DNA of 64,000 nt from Moellerella wisconsensis ATCC 35017 (GTDB lineage: Bacteria; Pseudomonadota; Gammaproteobacteria; Enterobacterales; Enterobacteriaceae): assembly GCF_001294465.1 (NCBI RefSeq), contig NZ_LGAA01000006.1:42950-106949 (forward strand), written 5' to 3'. Position 1 is the first letter of the stretch, and every line of letters starts with the position of its first letter. Under the pieces are notes generated by a model. The model saw nothing but the letters and a program-made list of their open reading frames with translations, searched no databases and was not told the DNA's origin. Of this stretch, positions 50,457 through 60,508 are shown one piece after another. The position numbers were made by a program, and so were the translations under genes.

Positions 50457-51392
50457 CTATTCTTCTCCAGGGAACAAAAATGGATTAATACTACTGCGGG
50501 CGAACCCTTCTTCTTCCATTTTCGCATCCAGGATAATTGAGGCTAAATCATCAGCAACCGCATCGACTTTGGCATCTTTTTCTTGGTAAAGAATTTTCAA
50601 ATAACTACCGCAATCACCACAACTTTCGGCTTTAATCGCTGAATTTTCATTATCCAATGACCAATAATTAAGATCTCGACTTTGCTCGCAATTACTGCAT
50701 TTTACGCGTACAACATGCCATTCGGTTTCGCACAAATTACAATGCAAATAACGTAAACCTTGAGATGTCCCAATCTGTACTACGCTAGAAACAGGCATGC
50801 TACCGCATACAGGACAAAATTGACGATGTTCACCGTATTCTGCTCGAGCCTTACCCGGGATTAAGGATGCCATTTGGCTCCAATACAATGATAACGCAGC
50901 CCAGATAAAGATAGATTTATCCGAAGAAACTTTAATAAAATCATCGTTAAGCAGCGCCGTGGCCATCTCTTCGAGTTCGTTATCAGAAGCTTTATTCAGA
51001 TTTTCTAATGTAGCGCGTACTTGCTCAGGAACAACCGGTAATAACTCAGCAATAATTGAGCGCAGTAATTTGTGCCAATGCCCTGTACGTGAAAAGGTTT
51101 TACGGTCTAATGGCGGTTTATTGCTACCTTTTGCCTGCGCAAAAATATTATCCATATCGATTTCTAATGGATTATCGTGCTGAGCATTTTGCTGGGCTTT
51201 CGCGATATCAGCCGCAAAATTAAGATAATTAGCGAAAGGATTATTCTGCTCAGCTAATTCCGTTAACCGTTCAGCGCGGCGCTGATATAAACTTTTTAAA
51301 TTGGGAAATAATACTGGTGGAATATAACCCAACCCTTTTTCGATTAATTTGTCTTGACCTAATTCTTCTTTAGGAACGATACGAATACTCAT
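50457..51392 (-). CDS. fdhE: formate dehydrogenase accessory protein FdhE
   Basis: FdhE is a cytoplasmic zinc/iron-binding (rubredoxin-like) protein needed for activity of respiratory formate dehydrogenases. The 311-residue product (E. coli 309) has the four CxxC motifs CPVCGS, CNLCE, CSNCEQ and CGDCG. The start [10 protein letters not shown] at 51392 was chosen because it matches the family; an in-frame start 126 bases upstream is not supported. A terminator lies between fdoI and fdhE, so fdhE has its own promoter or depends on read-through. Confidence 0.97.
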   Translation of the reverse strand: MSIRIVPKEELGQDKLIEKGLGYIPPVLFPNLKSLYQRRAERLTELAEQNNPFANYLNFAADIAKAQQNAQHDNPLEIDMDNIFAQAKGSNKPPLDRKTFSRTGHWHKLLRSIIAELLPVVPEQVRATLENLNKASDNELEEMATALLNDDFIKVSSDKSIFIWAALSLYWSQMASLIPGKARAEYGEHRQFCPVCGSMPVSSVVQIGTSQGLRYLHCNLCETEWHVVRVKCSNCEQSRDLNYWSLDNENSAIKAESCGDCGSYLKILYQEKDAKVDAVADDLASIILDAKMEEEGFARSSINPFLFPGEE

Positions 51393-51532
51393 CGCGTTCT
51401 CTCTTCTTGTTTTATGATTAGCAATCACACTATTATTTTTACGCTCAGGATAGACCAAAAGCCCTATAGAGGCTACCCGAACGTTAATATTGATATCATC
51501 TTGTTGAGATAATAACAATCATCATTTAAAAA

Positions 51533-51560
51533 TATAAAAAGGCAGGAAATTCCTGCCTTT
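51533..51560 (-). terminator. terminator of fdoGHI
   Basis: On the minus strand, the hairpin AAAGGCAGGAA / TTCCTGCCTTT is followed by TTTATATTTT, about 32 bases after the fdoI stop. Confidence 0.9.
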
Positions 51561-51591
51561 AGCTATTGATTATATGTTGAAGGCGAAAATA

Positions 51592-52245
51592 TTATTTCTT
51601 TTCTTCTTCTTGCTGTTTTCTCTCTTTTTCGAGAATTTCACGGTACCAAAGTGGATGATGCTTTTTCGCCCAGCCTCGGGTTACCCATCCTTCAACCATT
51701 GCACGAACCGAGCCTTTTACCCAAATTGCCGCATAAGCATGCACAATAATAGTAATGATCAGTCCAATCGCTGCAAGTGAATGGACTAATAGCGCGATAC
51801 GAATAATAGGGATCGGGAAGTATTCAGCAAAATAAGGACGCCAGATCATGACACCACTGATAGCTAACAGTAGCAGACAGATACTGACAACCCAATAAAC
51901 GCCTTTCTGACCTAAGTTATACTGTCCAACATCACCAGCTTCTTCATTTTTCAGAACTTTATCGATATTTTTTGCCCAATTAATATCATCTTTATTGATG
52001 AAGTTATGGCTGAAATAACGAAAGAACATAAAAATAAACAGCAAAAACATCGCCGTGCCGACAAATGGGTGCAGAATACGCGACAGTTGAGGCGTGCCCA
52101 AAATATTCATAAACCAGTTCAGAGATGGGAAAAAGAAACCCAGCCCACTGATAGCCGTGAACAAAAAGCAAATCACAACTAACCAATGATTTATGCGTTC
52201 AATCGGTTTGTGACGAATAATTTTTTCATTATCCTGCGGGATCAT
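51592..52245 (-). CDS. fdoI: formate dehydrogenase-O cytochrome b556 subunit
   Basis: FdoI anchors the formate dehydrogenase in the inner membrane and passes electrons through two b-type hemes to quinone. The 217-residue protein has four membrane helices, with heme-ligand histidines in RINHWLVV (helix 1), LHPFVGTA (helix 2) and [18 protein letters not shown] (helix 4). Length is near E. coli FdoI (211). It overlaps fdoH by four bases. Confidence 0.96.
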   Translation of the reverse strand: MIPQDNEKIIRHKPIERINHWLVVICFLFTAISGLGFFFPSLNWFMNILGTPQLSRILHPFVGTAMFLLFIFMFFRYFSHNFINKDDINWAKNIDKVLKNEEAGDVGQYNLGQKGVYWVVSICLLLLAISGVMIWRPYFAEYFPIPIIRIALLVHSLAAIGLIITIIVHAYAAIWVKGSVRAMVEGWVTRGWAKKHHPLWYREILEKERKQQEEEKK

Positions 52246-53186
52246 TTCTGGTCCTCCTCATGAACTGATTTATCAGTTTTTGAAGGTGCAGAATGGCGCA
52301 TATCTTCTAACGCCTCTTCTTCCTCTTTCGTAGAGACACGGTTAGGACCGATACCCACATAGTGGAAGAGCGCACCCGCAAAGGTGGCTGCAAATCCAAT
52401 TGCCGCCAATGGTTTCCAGATGCCTTTCCAGAAAGTCACAGTTGAGCTAATGCTCGGATTTTCAGGCAGGCCATGATACAACTGCGGCTTATTTGCATGA
52501 TGCAGAACATACATAACATGAGTTCCGCCAACGCCTTCAGGATCATACAGACCTGCGTTGTCATAACCTCGTGTTTTCAGTTCATTCACACGCTCATTAG
52601 CGATGCCTTTCATGTCTTCTTTGCTACCAAAGTGAATCGCCCCTGTTGGACAGGTTTTAACACACGCTGGCTCTTGACCGACATCAACACGATCAACACA
52701 AAGCGTACATTTATACGCACGGTTATCTTCTTGGTTAATGCGCGGTACGTCGAAAGGACAACCCGCAATACAATAACCACAACCGATACAATGCTCTGAC
52801 TGAAAATCAACAATACCATTAGCGTACTGTACAATCGCGCCTTCAGCAGGACAGGATTTCAAGCAGCCGGGATCGGCACAGTGCATACAGCCATCTTTAC
52901 GAATAAGCCACTCAAAGCGTCCGTTCTCTTCAACTTCAGAGAAGCGCATCACCGTCCATGACTTAGCAGTAAGATCCGTCGGGTTATCATACACCCCAAC
53001 GTTTGTGCCTATTTTATCGCGGATATCATTCCACTCTGAACAAGCAACCTGACAGGCTTTACAGCCGATACAGGTAGTTACATCGATTAGCTTTGCAACT
53101 TCTTCCTTAAAATCCCGCACCTGAGGCGCGGGAGTCAGGGAATTGGTGGCAGAGCGACGAATAATGTCTTGAGATTGCATTGACAT
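52242..53186 (-). CDS. fdoH: formate dehydrogenase-O iron-sulfur subunit
   Basis: FdoH carries four [4Fe-4S] clusters that move electrons from FdoG to the cytochrome. The 314-residue product shows four cysteine groups: [35 protein letters not shown] and CTLCVDRV ... CVKTC. A single membrane helix follows near residue 255 ([20 protein letters not shown]). The C-terminal tail is about 15 residues longer than in E. coli FdoH (300) and is highly acidic. It lies between fdoG and fdoI. Confidence 0.96.
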   Translation of the reverse strand: MSMQSQDIIRRSATNSLTPAPQVRDFKEEVAKLIDVTTCIGCKACQVACSEWNDIRDKIGTNVGVYDNPTDLTAKSWTVMRFSEVEENGRFEWLIRKDGCMHCADPGCLKSCPAEGAIVQYANGIVDFQSEHCIGCGYCIAGCPFDVPRINQEDNRAYKCTLCVDRVDVGQEPACVKTCPTGAIHFGSKEDMKGIANERVNELKTRGYDNAGLYDPEGVGGTHVMYVLHHANKPQLYHGLPENPSISSTVTFWKGIWKPLAAIGFAATFAGALFHYVGIGPNRVSTKEEEEALEDMRHSAPSKTDKSVHEEDQK

Positions 53187-53197
53187 AATTTATCTCC

Positions 53198-56100
53198 TTA
53201 CACCTTTTCCACATTGACAAGGAATGCTTTAAATTCAGGCGTTTGTGTATTGGCATCACCCACAAATGGCGTCAAAGTATTCGCAAGGAAGCCTTTCACC
53301 GCGACACCTTCAAAGCCCCAGTGAATCGGAATACCAATGGTATCCACATTGCGACCATCAACCGTCAACGTTTTGATGCGCTTGGTCACTACTGCTTTAG
53401 CTTTAATATAGCCGCGTTTCGAGCTAACTTTTACCGTATCGCCTTGTTTAATCCCTTTCTCGTTGGCCAAACGCTCACCAATCTCGATAAACTGCTGAGG
53501 TTGAATAATTGCATTCAACAACACATGTTTTGTCCAGTAATGGAAGTGTTCGGTTAAACGATAAGTTGTTCCGACATAAGGGAATTTATCAGCTTTACCC
53601 ATTTGCGCCCAATCGTCTTTAAACACACGCGCAGCCGGGTTAGAAACCACATTCGGATGCAGTGGATTGGTGCCTATTGGCGTTTCAATCGGCTCATAGT
53701 GTTCAGGGAACGGTCCTTCTGCCATCTTATCGATAGCAAACAGACGGCCCATACCTTCAGGCTGCATAATAAATGGACCCACATCACTGCCCGGAGGCGC
53801 ATTGCTGTAATCAGGGACATCCATTCCCGTCCACTTTTCACCATTCCATTCAATAATCTGACGACGAGGATCCCAAGGTTTACCCATCGGGTCTGCCGAC
53901 GCTCGGTTATAGATAACACGACGATTTAATGGCCATGCCCACGCCCAGCCTAATGTATTCCCTAAACCAGTAGGATCGGCATTATCGCGACGTGCCATCT
54001 GGTTACCTTGCGGTGTCCAGCTACCAGCAAAAATCCAGCACCCGCTTGAGGTTGTCCCATCATCGCGTAATTGAGCAAAGGTACTTAATAACTCACCTTT
54101 TTTGGCGATAATATTGCCATTTGCATCTTTCAAATCTACTAATGCATAGCCGTTATTTTCTTGCGCCACTTCTTCCGGTGTCGGTGCATCGCGGTCAAAA
54201 TAATCCCAAGTCATGTTCAGCACAGGCTCAGGCGTGGTTCCACCTTCAGCTTGATATAGCTTACGCATACGATGGAAAATACCTGACAAAATCTCCGCAT
54301 CACTGATAGCTTCGCCCGGGGCATCCGCACCTTTCCAGTGCCATTGTAACCAACGCGCCGAGTTTACAATCGAACCATTTTCTTCTGCGAAACAACAAGA
54401 CGGCAGACGGAATACTGTGGTTTGGATCTCTTCTGGATTCACGTCATTCATTTCGCCGTGATTTTGCCAGAAGTTAGAGGTTTCAGTATTCAATGGGTCG
54501 ACAGTCACTAAGAATTTCAACTTAGATAATGACTTAATCACTTTGTTTTTGTTCGGGAATGAGGCTAGAGGGTTAAAGCCTTGGCAAATATAGCCATTCA
54601 CTTCGCCTTTATTCATCATCTCGAAATAGCGCAATACATCGTAGCCCTGATCCCATTTAGGCAACCAATCAAAGCCCCAATCGTTTTCTTTTTGCGCTTT
54701 GTCGCCATAAAACGCTTTCATTAAACTGACGAAGAATTTCGGGTAATTGCCCCAATAGTTAACTTGGCCTTTAACGGTTGGTTTTGGCGTATTAGCGGCC
54801 AAATAACTTTCAAGCGTCGTCTGTTGGTCTGAAGGTAACGTCAAATAGCCCGGCAGGCTTTGTGATAATAGCCCTAAATCCGTCAGTCCCTGAATGTTAG
54901 AGTGACCACGTAATGCGTTAACACCACCACCCAACATACCCATATTACCCAGCAATAATTGGATCATTGCCATGGTACGGATATTTTGAGCACCGATAGT
55001 GTGCTGAGTCCATCCTAATGCGTAAAGGAATGAGGCTGTTTTATCTTTAGCGCTTGTTTCTGCAATATATTCACAGACTTGTAAGAAATCTTTTGTTGGT
55101 GTACCACAGATATTATTGACGACTTCTGGGGTATAACGACTAACATGCTGCTTTAATAGATTCCATACACAGCGTGGATGTTGCAGCGTTGTATCGCGTT
55201 TTGCGAAGCCGTTCTCATCAAGCTCGTAATTCCAGGTAGTTTTATCATACTGACGTTTCTCAGCATCATAACCACTGAATAAGCCATCCTCGAACCAATA
55301 ATCATCACGAACAATTAGACTGGCGTTAGTATATGCTTCGACATACTCACGGTTAATCTTTTCGTTTTCCATCAAATATTTAATAACACCTGATAAGAAA
55401 GTAATGTCGGTACCAGAACGTATCGGCGTGTAGAAATCCGCGACTGAGGCCGTTCGCGTAAAACGAGGATCGATTACAATTAATTTAGCGTTATTATGGA
55501 TTTTAGCTTCCATCGCCCAGCGGAAACCGACTGGATGCGCTTCTGCCGCATTACCGCCCATAACGACAATCAGGTTTGCGTTTTTAATGTCAACCCAGTG
55601 GTTGGTCATCGCACCGCGACCAAATGTTGGAGCAAGACTTGCTACCGTTGGTCCGTGTCAGACACGCGCTTGGTTATCAACGGCAAGCATGCCGAGAGCG
55701 CGGGTAAATTTCTGGGAAACAAAGCCACTTTCATTACTGCCGGCAGATGCACAAAGCATACCGGTAGTTAGCCAGCGGTTAACTGTGACGCCTTCATCAT
55801 TTTGTTTAATAAAATTGGCATCACGGTCTTCTTTCATTAGTTTGGCGATACGATCAAACGCCTCATTCCAACTAATGCGTTTCCACTCATTGGTTCCTGG
55901 TTCACGAACTTCGGGATACTTAAGTCGGCTTTCACTATGAATAAAGTCGATCAGACCTGCCCCTTTCGGGCAAAGCGCGCCTCGGTTTACCGGATGATCC
56001 GGGTCACCTTCAATATGAAAAATGCTCTCTTTGGCATTTTTTGCACCGTCGCCTAGGCTGTACATTAACAGTCCACAACCGACAGAGCAGTACGTACAGG

Positions 56101-56245
56101 TATTCCGGGTTTCACGCGCACGCAGTAATTTATACTGACGTGTTGATGCTAACGCAGTAGAGGGTGCAAAACCCAATGCTGCTGCCGTAGTACCCGCCAT
56201 ACCGCCAGCACAGATCTTAAAGAACTGCCTTCTGCTGACTTGCAT
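53198..56245 (-). CDS. fdoG: formate dehydrogenase-O major subunit, selenocysteine-containing
   Basis: FdoG is the periplasmic catalytic subunit that oxidises formate to CO2 at a molybdenum bis-MGD centre. The reading frame crosses an in-frame TGA at 55658-55660 that encodes selenocysteine 196, in the context NQARV-U-HGPTVA, the known active site. With this read-through the protein has 1015 residues (E. coli FdnG 1015, FdoG 1016). It has a Tat signal peptide with SRRQFFK at the N-terminus and a CTYCSVGC iron-sulfur motif. The ATG at 56245 was chosen because AAGGAG lies eight bases upstream; an in-frame ATG 33 bases earlier is not the family start. A naive gene caller will split this gene in two. 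Confidence 0.97.
55622..55660 (-). promoter_or_regulatory. selenocysteine UGA codon and SECIS hairpin in fdoG
   Basis: The UGA at 55658-55660 is followed, 11 bases downstream in the mRNA, by a hairpin (55629-55646) with stem AGCAA/TTGCT and loop GTC, closely like the E. coli fdnG and fdhF elements recognised by SelB. The coding sequence continues in frame beyond it. Confidence 0.92.
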
Positions 56246-56423
56246 GGGGATCTCCTTATTTACATTGCTCATATTCACCAGAAATACCTAAAATACTTCT
56301 TGGGTGAATGCTATTCTTATTCAACGTCTTCCCTAGCGTGATCAGGTTCATTGCCTGACAAATGGTGTAAATTCATTTTACCCATATTAATATTATGTAT
56401 GATTAAGCAAAGGAATTCATCTT
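56246..56423. promoter_or_regulatory. divergent promoter region of fdoG and fdhD
   Basis: This 178-base region serves two divergent genes of the same pathway. It contains a short inverted repeat GTGATCAGG ... CCTGAC at 56339-56360. I do not see a clear FNR or NarL site. A minus-strand segment resembles the end of a thiamine riboswitch but lacks the rest. Confidence 0.5.
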
Positions 56424-57254
56424 GTGGATGATACAAAAAGAAAAAAAATGTTAACTGATGTGAAAATCGTGGGTGCAAATCAAACAAACGTGCAACAAAA
56501 AAGCCATATTGGTTCTGATGTAACTGATTGGGTTGCCGAAGAAATACCCGTTGCACTTATCTACAACGGTATATCCCATGTGGTCATGATGGCTACCCCA
56601 AAAGATTTAGAAGATTTTGCGATAGGCTTCTCACTTTCTGAAGGGATCATTCAATCTCGCCAAGAAATTCGCGGAATTGATCTCTCTCCAAGCTGTAATA
56701 GCGGTATCGAAGTCAATATTGAATTATCTAGTCGTCGTTTTATGGAATTAAAACAACATCGCCGGAATATGGCCGGTCGTACAGGTTGTGGTATCTGCGG
56801 CACAGAACAATTATCAGAAATATTTAAGCCAATTAAGCCGCTACCATTTACTCAAAAATTTTCATTATCCCAATTAGACCAAGCACTTTCTCAACTTAGT
56901 AAAGTACAAGAAATCGGTGCTCTAACCGGCTGTACTCATGCTGCTGCATGGATAACCCCCGATGGAGAATTAACCGCGGGCTGTGAGGATGTAGGACGCC
57001 ACGTCGCGCTGGATAAGCTGTTAGGTATGAAATCACGATTAAATTGGCAGCAAGGTGCAGTGCTTGTTTCAAGCCGTGCAAGCTATGAAATGGTACAAAA
57101 AGCAGCGAGTTGTGGAGTTGAGATTTTATTTGCGGTCTCCGCCGCGACAGCTTTAGCCATTGAAGTCGCTGAAAAAAGTAATTTAACATTAGTGGCTTTT
57201 TGCCGCCAAGGCCGTGCAACCATTTTAACGCATGCCCAACGCTTAACTGATTAA
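56424..57254 (+). CDS. fdhD: formate dehydrogenase sulfurtransferase FdhD, GTG start
   Basis: FdhD moves sulfur from IscS to the molybdenum cofactor of formate dehydrogenase, which is needed for activity. The 276-residue product (E. coli 277) has the conserved cysteine pair in [12 protein letters not shown] near residues 119-124, [18 protein letters not shown] near the N-terminus and TGCTHAAAW and [13 protein letters not shown] further on. The GTG at 56424 has AGGAA nine bases upstream and gives the family length; an ATG eight codons later is an alternative. It is divergent from fdoG, as in E. coli. Confidence 0.95.
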   Translation: MDDTKRKKMLTDVKIVGANQTNVQQKSHIGSDVTDWVAEEIPVALIYNGISHVVMMATPKDLEDFAIGFSLSEGIIQSRQEIRGIDLSPSCNSGIEVNIELSSRRFMELKQHRRNMAGRTGCGICGTEQLSEIFKPIKPLPFTQKFSLSQLDQALSQLSKVQEIGALTGCTHAAAWITPDGELTAGCEDVGRHVALDKLLGMKSRLNWQQGAVLVSSRASYEMVQKAASCGVEILFAVSAATALAIEVAEKSNLTLVAFCRQGRATILTHAQRLTD

Positions 57255-57298
57255 TTTCTAGTTAATATAAGTTTTAGAGCCAAATATCCTTTGCTATT

Positions 57299-57324
57299 AG
57301 GCTGCCAGTGATGGCAGCTTTTTA
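57299..57324 (+). terminator. terminator of fdhD
   Basis: The perfect 7-bp stem GCTGCCA / TGGCAGC with a GTGA tetraloop is followed by TTTTTATTT, about 45 bases after the fdhD stop. It marks the border with the accessory cluster. Confidence 0.93.
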
Positions 57325-57504
57325 TTTAACTAAAATAAAAAGCATATTAATTAGTTTCCCGTAATAAAAAACAATAAACAATAAGACATATATATATCTT
57401 GTGTTATTAACCAATCACAGTCATGTTAGGACATTGCTGATCAGCATATAAACATATCTATTAATAAATCCACATTAACAACAAATTTTAATAAGGATAT
57501 TAAA

Positions 57505-58278
57505 ATGAAATTATTGAAACAATTAATAATTTTTAATTTAAGTATATTTAGTATTTTTAATACTGCCTATGCTGAGTTAGCCTTTAATCAATCGGCAGAT
57601 ATAACGGACCAATCAATAAAGATTGCTGTCGGTCCTTCGCAAATTAATTCAGATACCCATCCTGCCCCATTACATTCACCAGGAATTGGCATCTCTATAT
57701 TAGAGAATGGCACTAAAGTTAGCTTTAAAGGGCTAATTAGCTCGCCGTACTATGAAATACCAAAAGATCAATATAATAATTATGATACCGAATTAGCTCT
57801 TACAGATCCCAGTCTCAAAAATATTGGAATCTATCGTTTCGCTAAAACAGATAACGAAGAAGTCTATTTTGGTGAATGGACTTACCAACAAGACGATACC
57901 GCCTACCGTAATGTTTATTATGCGGGCCAAGATATCACCACGGATATGCCGTCCGAAGGTAGCGCTACTTATACGACCTCCGGTATTAGTGTAGGTTATG
58001 CGGAAAATGGCCCTATCAAGGGCGCACTTAATGCAGATTTCGCACAAAATACCTTACAAGGTGATTTAACTAATGGTTCGCTCACTTTGAATATTGATGC
58101 TGCTATCACTAATAATAGTGCCACCTTTGCTGGAGCCGCTAAAATTAGCCACGACAGTAATCAATACTCCGGCGATACCTCAGGGCATTTCTTTAATGAC
58201 CAAGCCAGTTCTTTAGCCGGAATTGTCACCTTCACCGATAATCGTCAATATGACGTGAGTTTCGCGGGTAAAAAATAA
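57505..58278 (+). CDS. hemophilin-like secreted protein, copy 1 (Slam-dependent type)
   Basis: This 257-residue protein has a signal peptide (about 1-23, ending TAYA) without a lipobox, so it should be released, not lipidated. The mature part has two halves. An N-terminal domain (about 24-110) contains HPAPLHSPGIGIS. A Gly/Asn/Ser/Thr-rich C-terminal half (about 112-257) has the look of the eight-stranded TbpB-like barrel shared by Slam substrates, including YFGEWTYQQDD and DNRQYDVSFAGKK. The pattern resembles hemophilins (HphA of Acinetobacter, HrpC of Xenorhabdus), which bind heme and leave through a Slam outer-membrane translocator. The family name is from memory of the fold pattern and is not certain. 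It is the first of three tandem paralogues next to a TonB-dependent receptor gene. Confidence 0.72.
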   Translation: MKLLKQLIIFNLSIFSIFNTAYAELAFNQSADITDQSIKIAVGPSQINSDTHPAPLHSPGIGISILENGTKVSFKGLISSPYYEIPKDQYNNYDTELALTDPSLKNIGIYRFAKTDNEEVYFGEWTYQQDDTAYRNVYYAGQDITTDMPSEGSATYTTSGISVGYAENGPIKGALNADFAQNTLQGDLTNGSLTLNIDAAITNNSATFAGAAKISHDSNQYSGDTSGHFFNDQASSLAGIVTFTDNRQYDVSFAGKK

Positions 58279-58402
58279 TATAACCTTTTATTATTAAAAC
58301 TGGAATATATCTAATAATACTGATTATAGCTATATTAGATTTCTGTATAGCTATATACTTTAACTTATTAAGTTAATAATTAATATTAATACGGATATTA
58401 AA

Positions 58403-59185
58403 ATGAAATTATTAAATTCAATTATTATTCTAAGCAATCTAGGTTTTATTATGTCATCATATGGCGATGTAGGTTTTAATAAATCCGCTGATATCGCTGA
58501 TCAATCAATAAACATCAATGTTGGCGCATCAGAGAATCTTTCTATTTACTATCCTGCCCCGATAAACTCACCAGCTATCGGCGTATCTACACAAATAAAT
58601 GGTGAGAGAGTTAGCTTTGCAGGGGTTATCAATTCAATATTTTATACCATGCCACAAGATAACCATAATATGTACGATACATCATTAATCTTAAGCATGA
58701 ATGGCAATATTGAAAGAATGAAGGATAATATTGGTTATTATCGCTTCGCTAAAACAGATAACGAAGAAGTTTATTTTGGTGAATGGACTTACCAGCAAGA
58801 CGATACCGCCTACCGTAATGTTTATTATGCAGGGCAAGATATCACCACAGATATGCCGTCCGAAGGTAGCGCTACTTATACGACCTCCGGTATTAGTGCA
58901 GGTTATGCAGAAAATGGTCCTATTATGGGTTCACTGAGTGCAAATTTCGCACAAAATACCTTACAAGGTGATTTAACTAATGGTTCGCTCACTTTGAATA
59001 TTGATGCTGCTATCACTAATAATAGTGCCACCTTTGCTGGAGCCGCTAAAATTAGCCACGACAGTAATCAATACTCCGGCGATACCTCAGGGCATTTCTT
59101 TAATGACCAAGCCAGCTCTTTAGCCGGAATTGCTACCTTCACCGATAATCGTCAATATGATGCAAGTTTCGCAGGTAAAAAATAA
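58403..59185 (+). CDS. hemophilin-like secreted protein, copy 2
   Basis: The 260-residue protein has a short signal peptide (about 1-21, ending SSYG) with no lipobox. The N-terminal domain has the paralogue motif as YYPAPINSPAIG, where copies 1 and 3 have a histidine before PAP; the histidine is replaced by tyrosine here. It also has an insertion of about eight residues (near MNGNIERMKDN) before the shared region. From YYRFAKTDNEEVYFGEW onward it is almost identical to copy 1. The leader resembles that of the neighbouring copies. Role as for copy 1, possibly with a different ligand. Confidence 0.72.
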   Translation: MKLLNSIIILSNLGFIMSSYGDVGFNKSADIADQSININVGASENLSIYYPAPINSPAIGVSTQINGERVSFAGVINSIFYTMPQDNHNMYDTSLILSMNGNIERMKDNIGYYRFAKTDNEEVYFGEWTYQQDDTAYRNVYYAGQDITTDMPSEGSATYTTSGISAGYAENGPIMGSLSANFAQNTLQGDLTNGSLTLNIDAAITNNSATFAGAAKISHDSNQYSGDTSGHFFNDQASSLAGIATFTDNRQYDASFAGKK

Positions 59186-59225
59186 TATGACCTTTTATTA
59201 TTAAAATTGAATAATAAAGTAGCCA

Positions 59226-59253
59226 ATACCGAGGAGAATCTCGGTATTTTTAT
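59226..59253 (+). terminator. terminator after hemophilin-like copy 2
   Basis: The stem AATACCGAG / CTCGGTATT (loop of about six) is followed by TTTATTTTTT, 40 bases after the stop of copy 2. A close relative of the same hairpin follows copy 3. Confidence 0.9.
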
Positions 59254-59652
59254 TTTTTAAACAAATAATCTTAATGGTAAATAAATGACATATATTATTT
59301 AAATTAATTCATACTACAACTTATAATAATAGTGATTAAGAAAGATAAAGATTAGACAAATTAAATATAACACATAAATATAAAATAAATATAAACGATA
59401 AAAATAAAATAAAAAAACACATGTAATACAATAAAATAAAAATAATAAAAATAACTATTTAAATAAAATCAAAAAACATGAAAATAACGTTTGCGTTATT
59501 TTAAAACCGGTATATGCTCAATCTTGCTGGTAAACAGCAACCACTGGAATATATCTAATAACATTATTCATGGATATATAAATATTAGATGCCTGTATAA
59601 TTCCATCCTTCAAATTATTAAGTTAACAATTAATTTTAATAAGGATGTTAAA
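59254..59652. other. very AT-rich spacer between hemophilin-like copies 2 and 3
   Basis: About 400 bases, mostly A and T, hold no credible gene. The last 130 bases resemble the spacer between copies 1 and 2 (shared TGGAATATATCTAATAA and ATTATTAAGTTAA segments), so the duplicated unit includes upstream DNA. An in-frame extension of copy 3 into this region is not supported by a ribosome site. Confidence 0.6.
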
Positions 59653-60417
59653 ATGAAATTATTAAACTCAGTCATTATTCTAAGCACTCTAGGTTTTATG
59701 GCGCCATCATACGGCGAAGTAGGTTTTGATAAATCCGCTGATATCGCTGATCAATCAATAAACATCAATGTTGGCGTATCGCAGAGTGTCTCCACCTTCC
59801 ATCCTGCACCTGTAGGTTCGCCGGGTATTGGTGTCTCGGCAAAAAGCGATGGAATGAGAATCGGATTCAAAGGACTTATTAGTTCACCTCGTTACACCAT
59901 GCCACAAGATACTTATAATATGTACGATACGTCATTAGTTCCAGGCCCTCATGGTAATATTGGTCATTATCGTTTCGCTAAAATAAATGATGAAGAAGTC
60001 TATTTTGGTGAATGGACTTACCAACAAGACGATACCGCCTATCGTAATGTTTATTATGCAGGGCAAGATATCACCACAGATATGCCGTCCGAAGGCAGCG
60101 CTATTTATACGACCTCCGGTATTAGTGCAGGTTATGCAGAAAATGGTCCTATTATGGGTTCACTGAGTGCAGATTTTGCACAAAACACCTTACAAGGTGA
60201 TTTAACCAACGGTTCGCTCACTCTAAATATTGATGCTGCTATTACTAATAATAGTGCCACCTTTGCTGGAGTCGCTAAAATTAGCCACGACAGTAATCAA
60301 TACTCCGGCGATACATCTGGTAAATTCTTTAATGACCAAGCCAGCTCTTTAGCCGGAATTGCCACCTTCACGGATAATCGTGAATATGACGCAAGTTTCG
60401 CGGGTAAAAAACAATAA
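59653..60417 (+). CDS. hemophilin-like secreted protein, copy 3
   Basis: The 254-residue protein starts at the ATG at 59653, which has AAGGAT nine bases upstream and gives a signal peptide like that of copy 2 (about 1-21, ending PSYG). The N-terminal domain has FHPAPVGSPGIGVS and an extra histidine pair in GPHGNIGHYRF. From YRFAKINDEEVYFGEW on it closely matches the other copies. No cysteine is present, so no lipid anchor is expected. It is followed by a strong terminator, so the downstream small gene and receptor use another promoter. Confidence 0.73.
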   Translation: MKLLNSVIILSTLGFMAPSYGEVGFDKSADIADQSININVGVSQSVSTFHPAPVGSPGIGVSAKSDGMRIGFKGLISSPRYTMPQDTYNMYDTSLVPGPHGNIGHYRFAKINDEEVYFGEWTYQQDDTAYRNVYYAGQDITTDMPSEGSAIYTTSGISAGYAENGPIMGSLSADFAQNTLQGDLTNGSLTLNIDAAITNNSATFAGVAKISHDSNQYSGDTSGKFFNDQASSLAGIATFTDNREYDASFAGKKQ

Positions 60418-60478
60418 TATTGTCCATAAAAAAAGAAGAATTACGTTAATCAAATAAGGGTATCAATTTACCCAATAA

Positions 60479-60508
60479 ATACCGAGGGAATTCCCTCGGT
60501 ATTTTTAT
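60479..60508 (+). terminator. terminator after hemophilin-like copy 3
   Basis: The perfect stem AATACCGAGGGAA / TTCCCTCGGTATT is followed by TTTATATAT. It is the stronger sister of the hairpin after copy 2. Confidence 0.93.

Larger units (their letters stand above)
57832..60412 (+). repeat. three direct copies of the 3' half of the hemophilin-like genes
   Basis: The 3' parts of the three genes (about 57832-58277, 58738-59184 and 59968-60413) are nearly identical at DNA level, including silent positions; one 160-base block (from about 58046 and 58947) appears the same in copies 1 and 2. The 5' coding parts differ much more. The few bases around each start (AAGGATRTTAAAATGAAATTA type) are again conserved. 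Recent duplication with later gene conversion is the simplest reading. Confidence 0.9.

Noticed and set aside
55658..55660. Apparent stop codon splitting fdoG into two genes
   Set aside because: The TGA is at the known selenocysteine position, with a SECIS-like hairpin behind it and selA/selB nearby. It is read through, so this is one intact gene and not a pseudogene.
59491..59652. N-terminal extension of hemophilin-like copy 3 by 54 codons
   Set aside because: The extension has no ribosome site and would bury the signal peptide. The ATG at 59653 has the same leader as the other copies.
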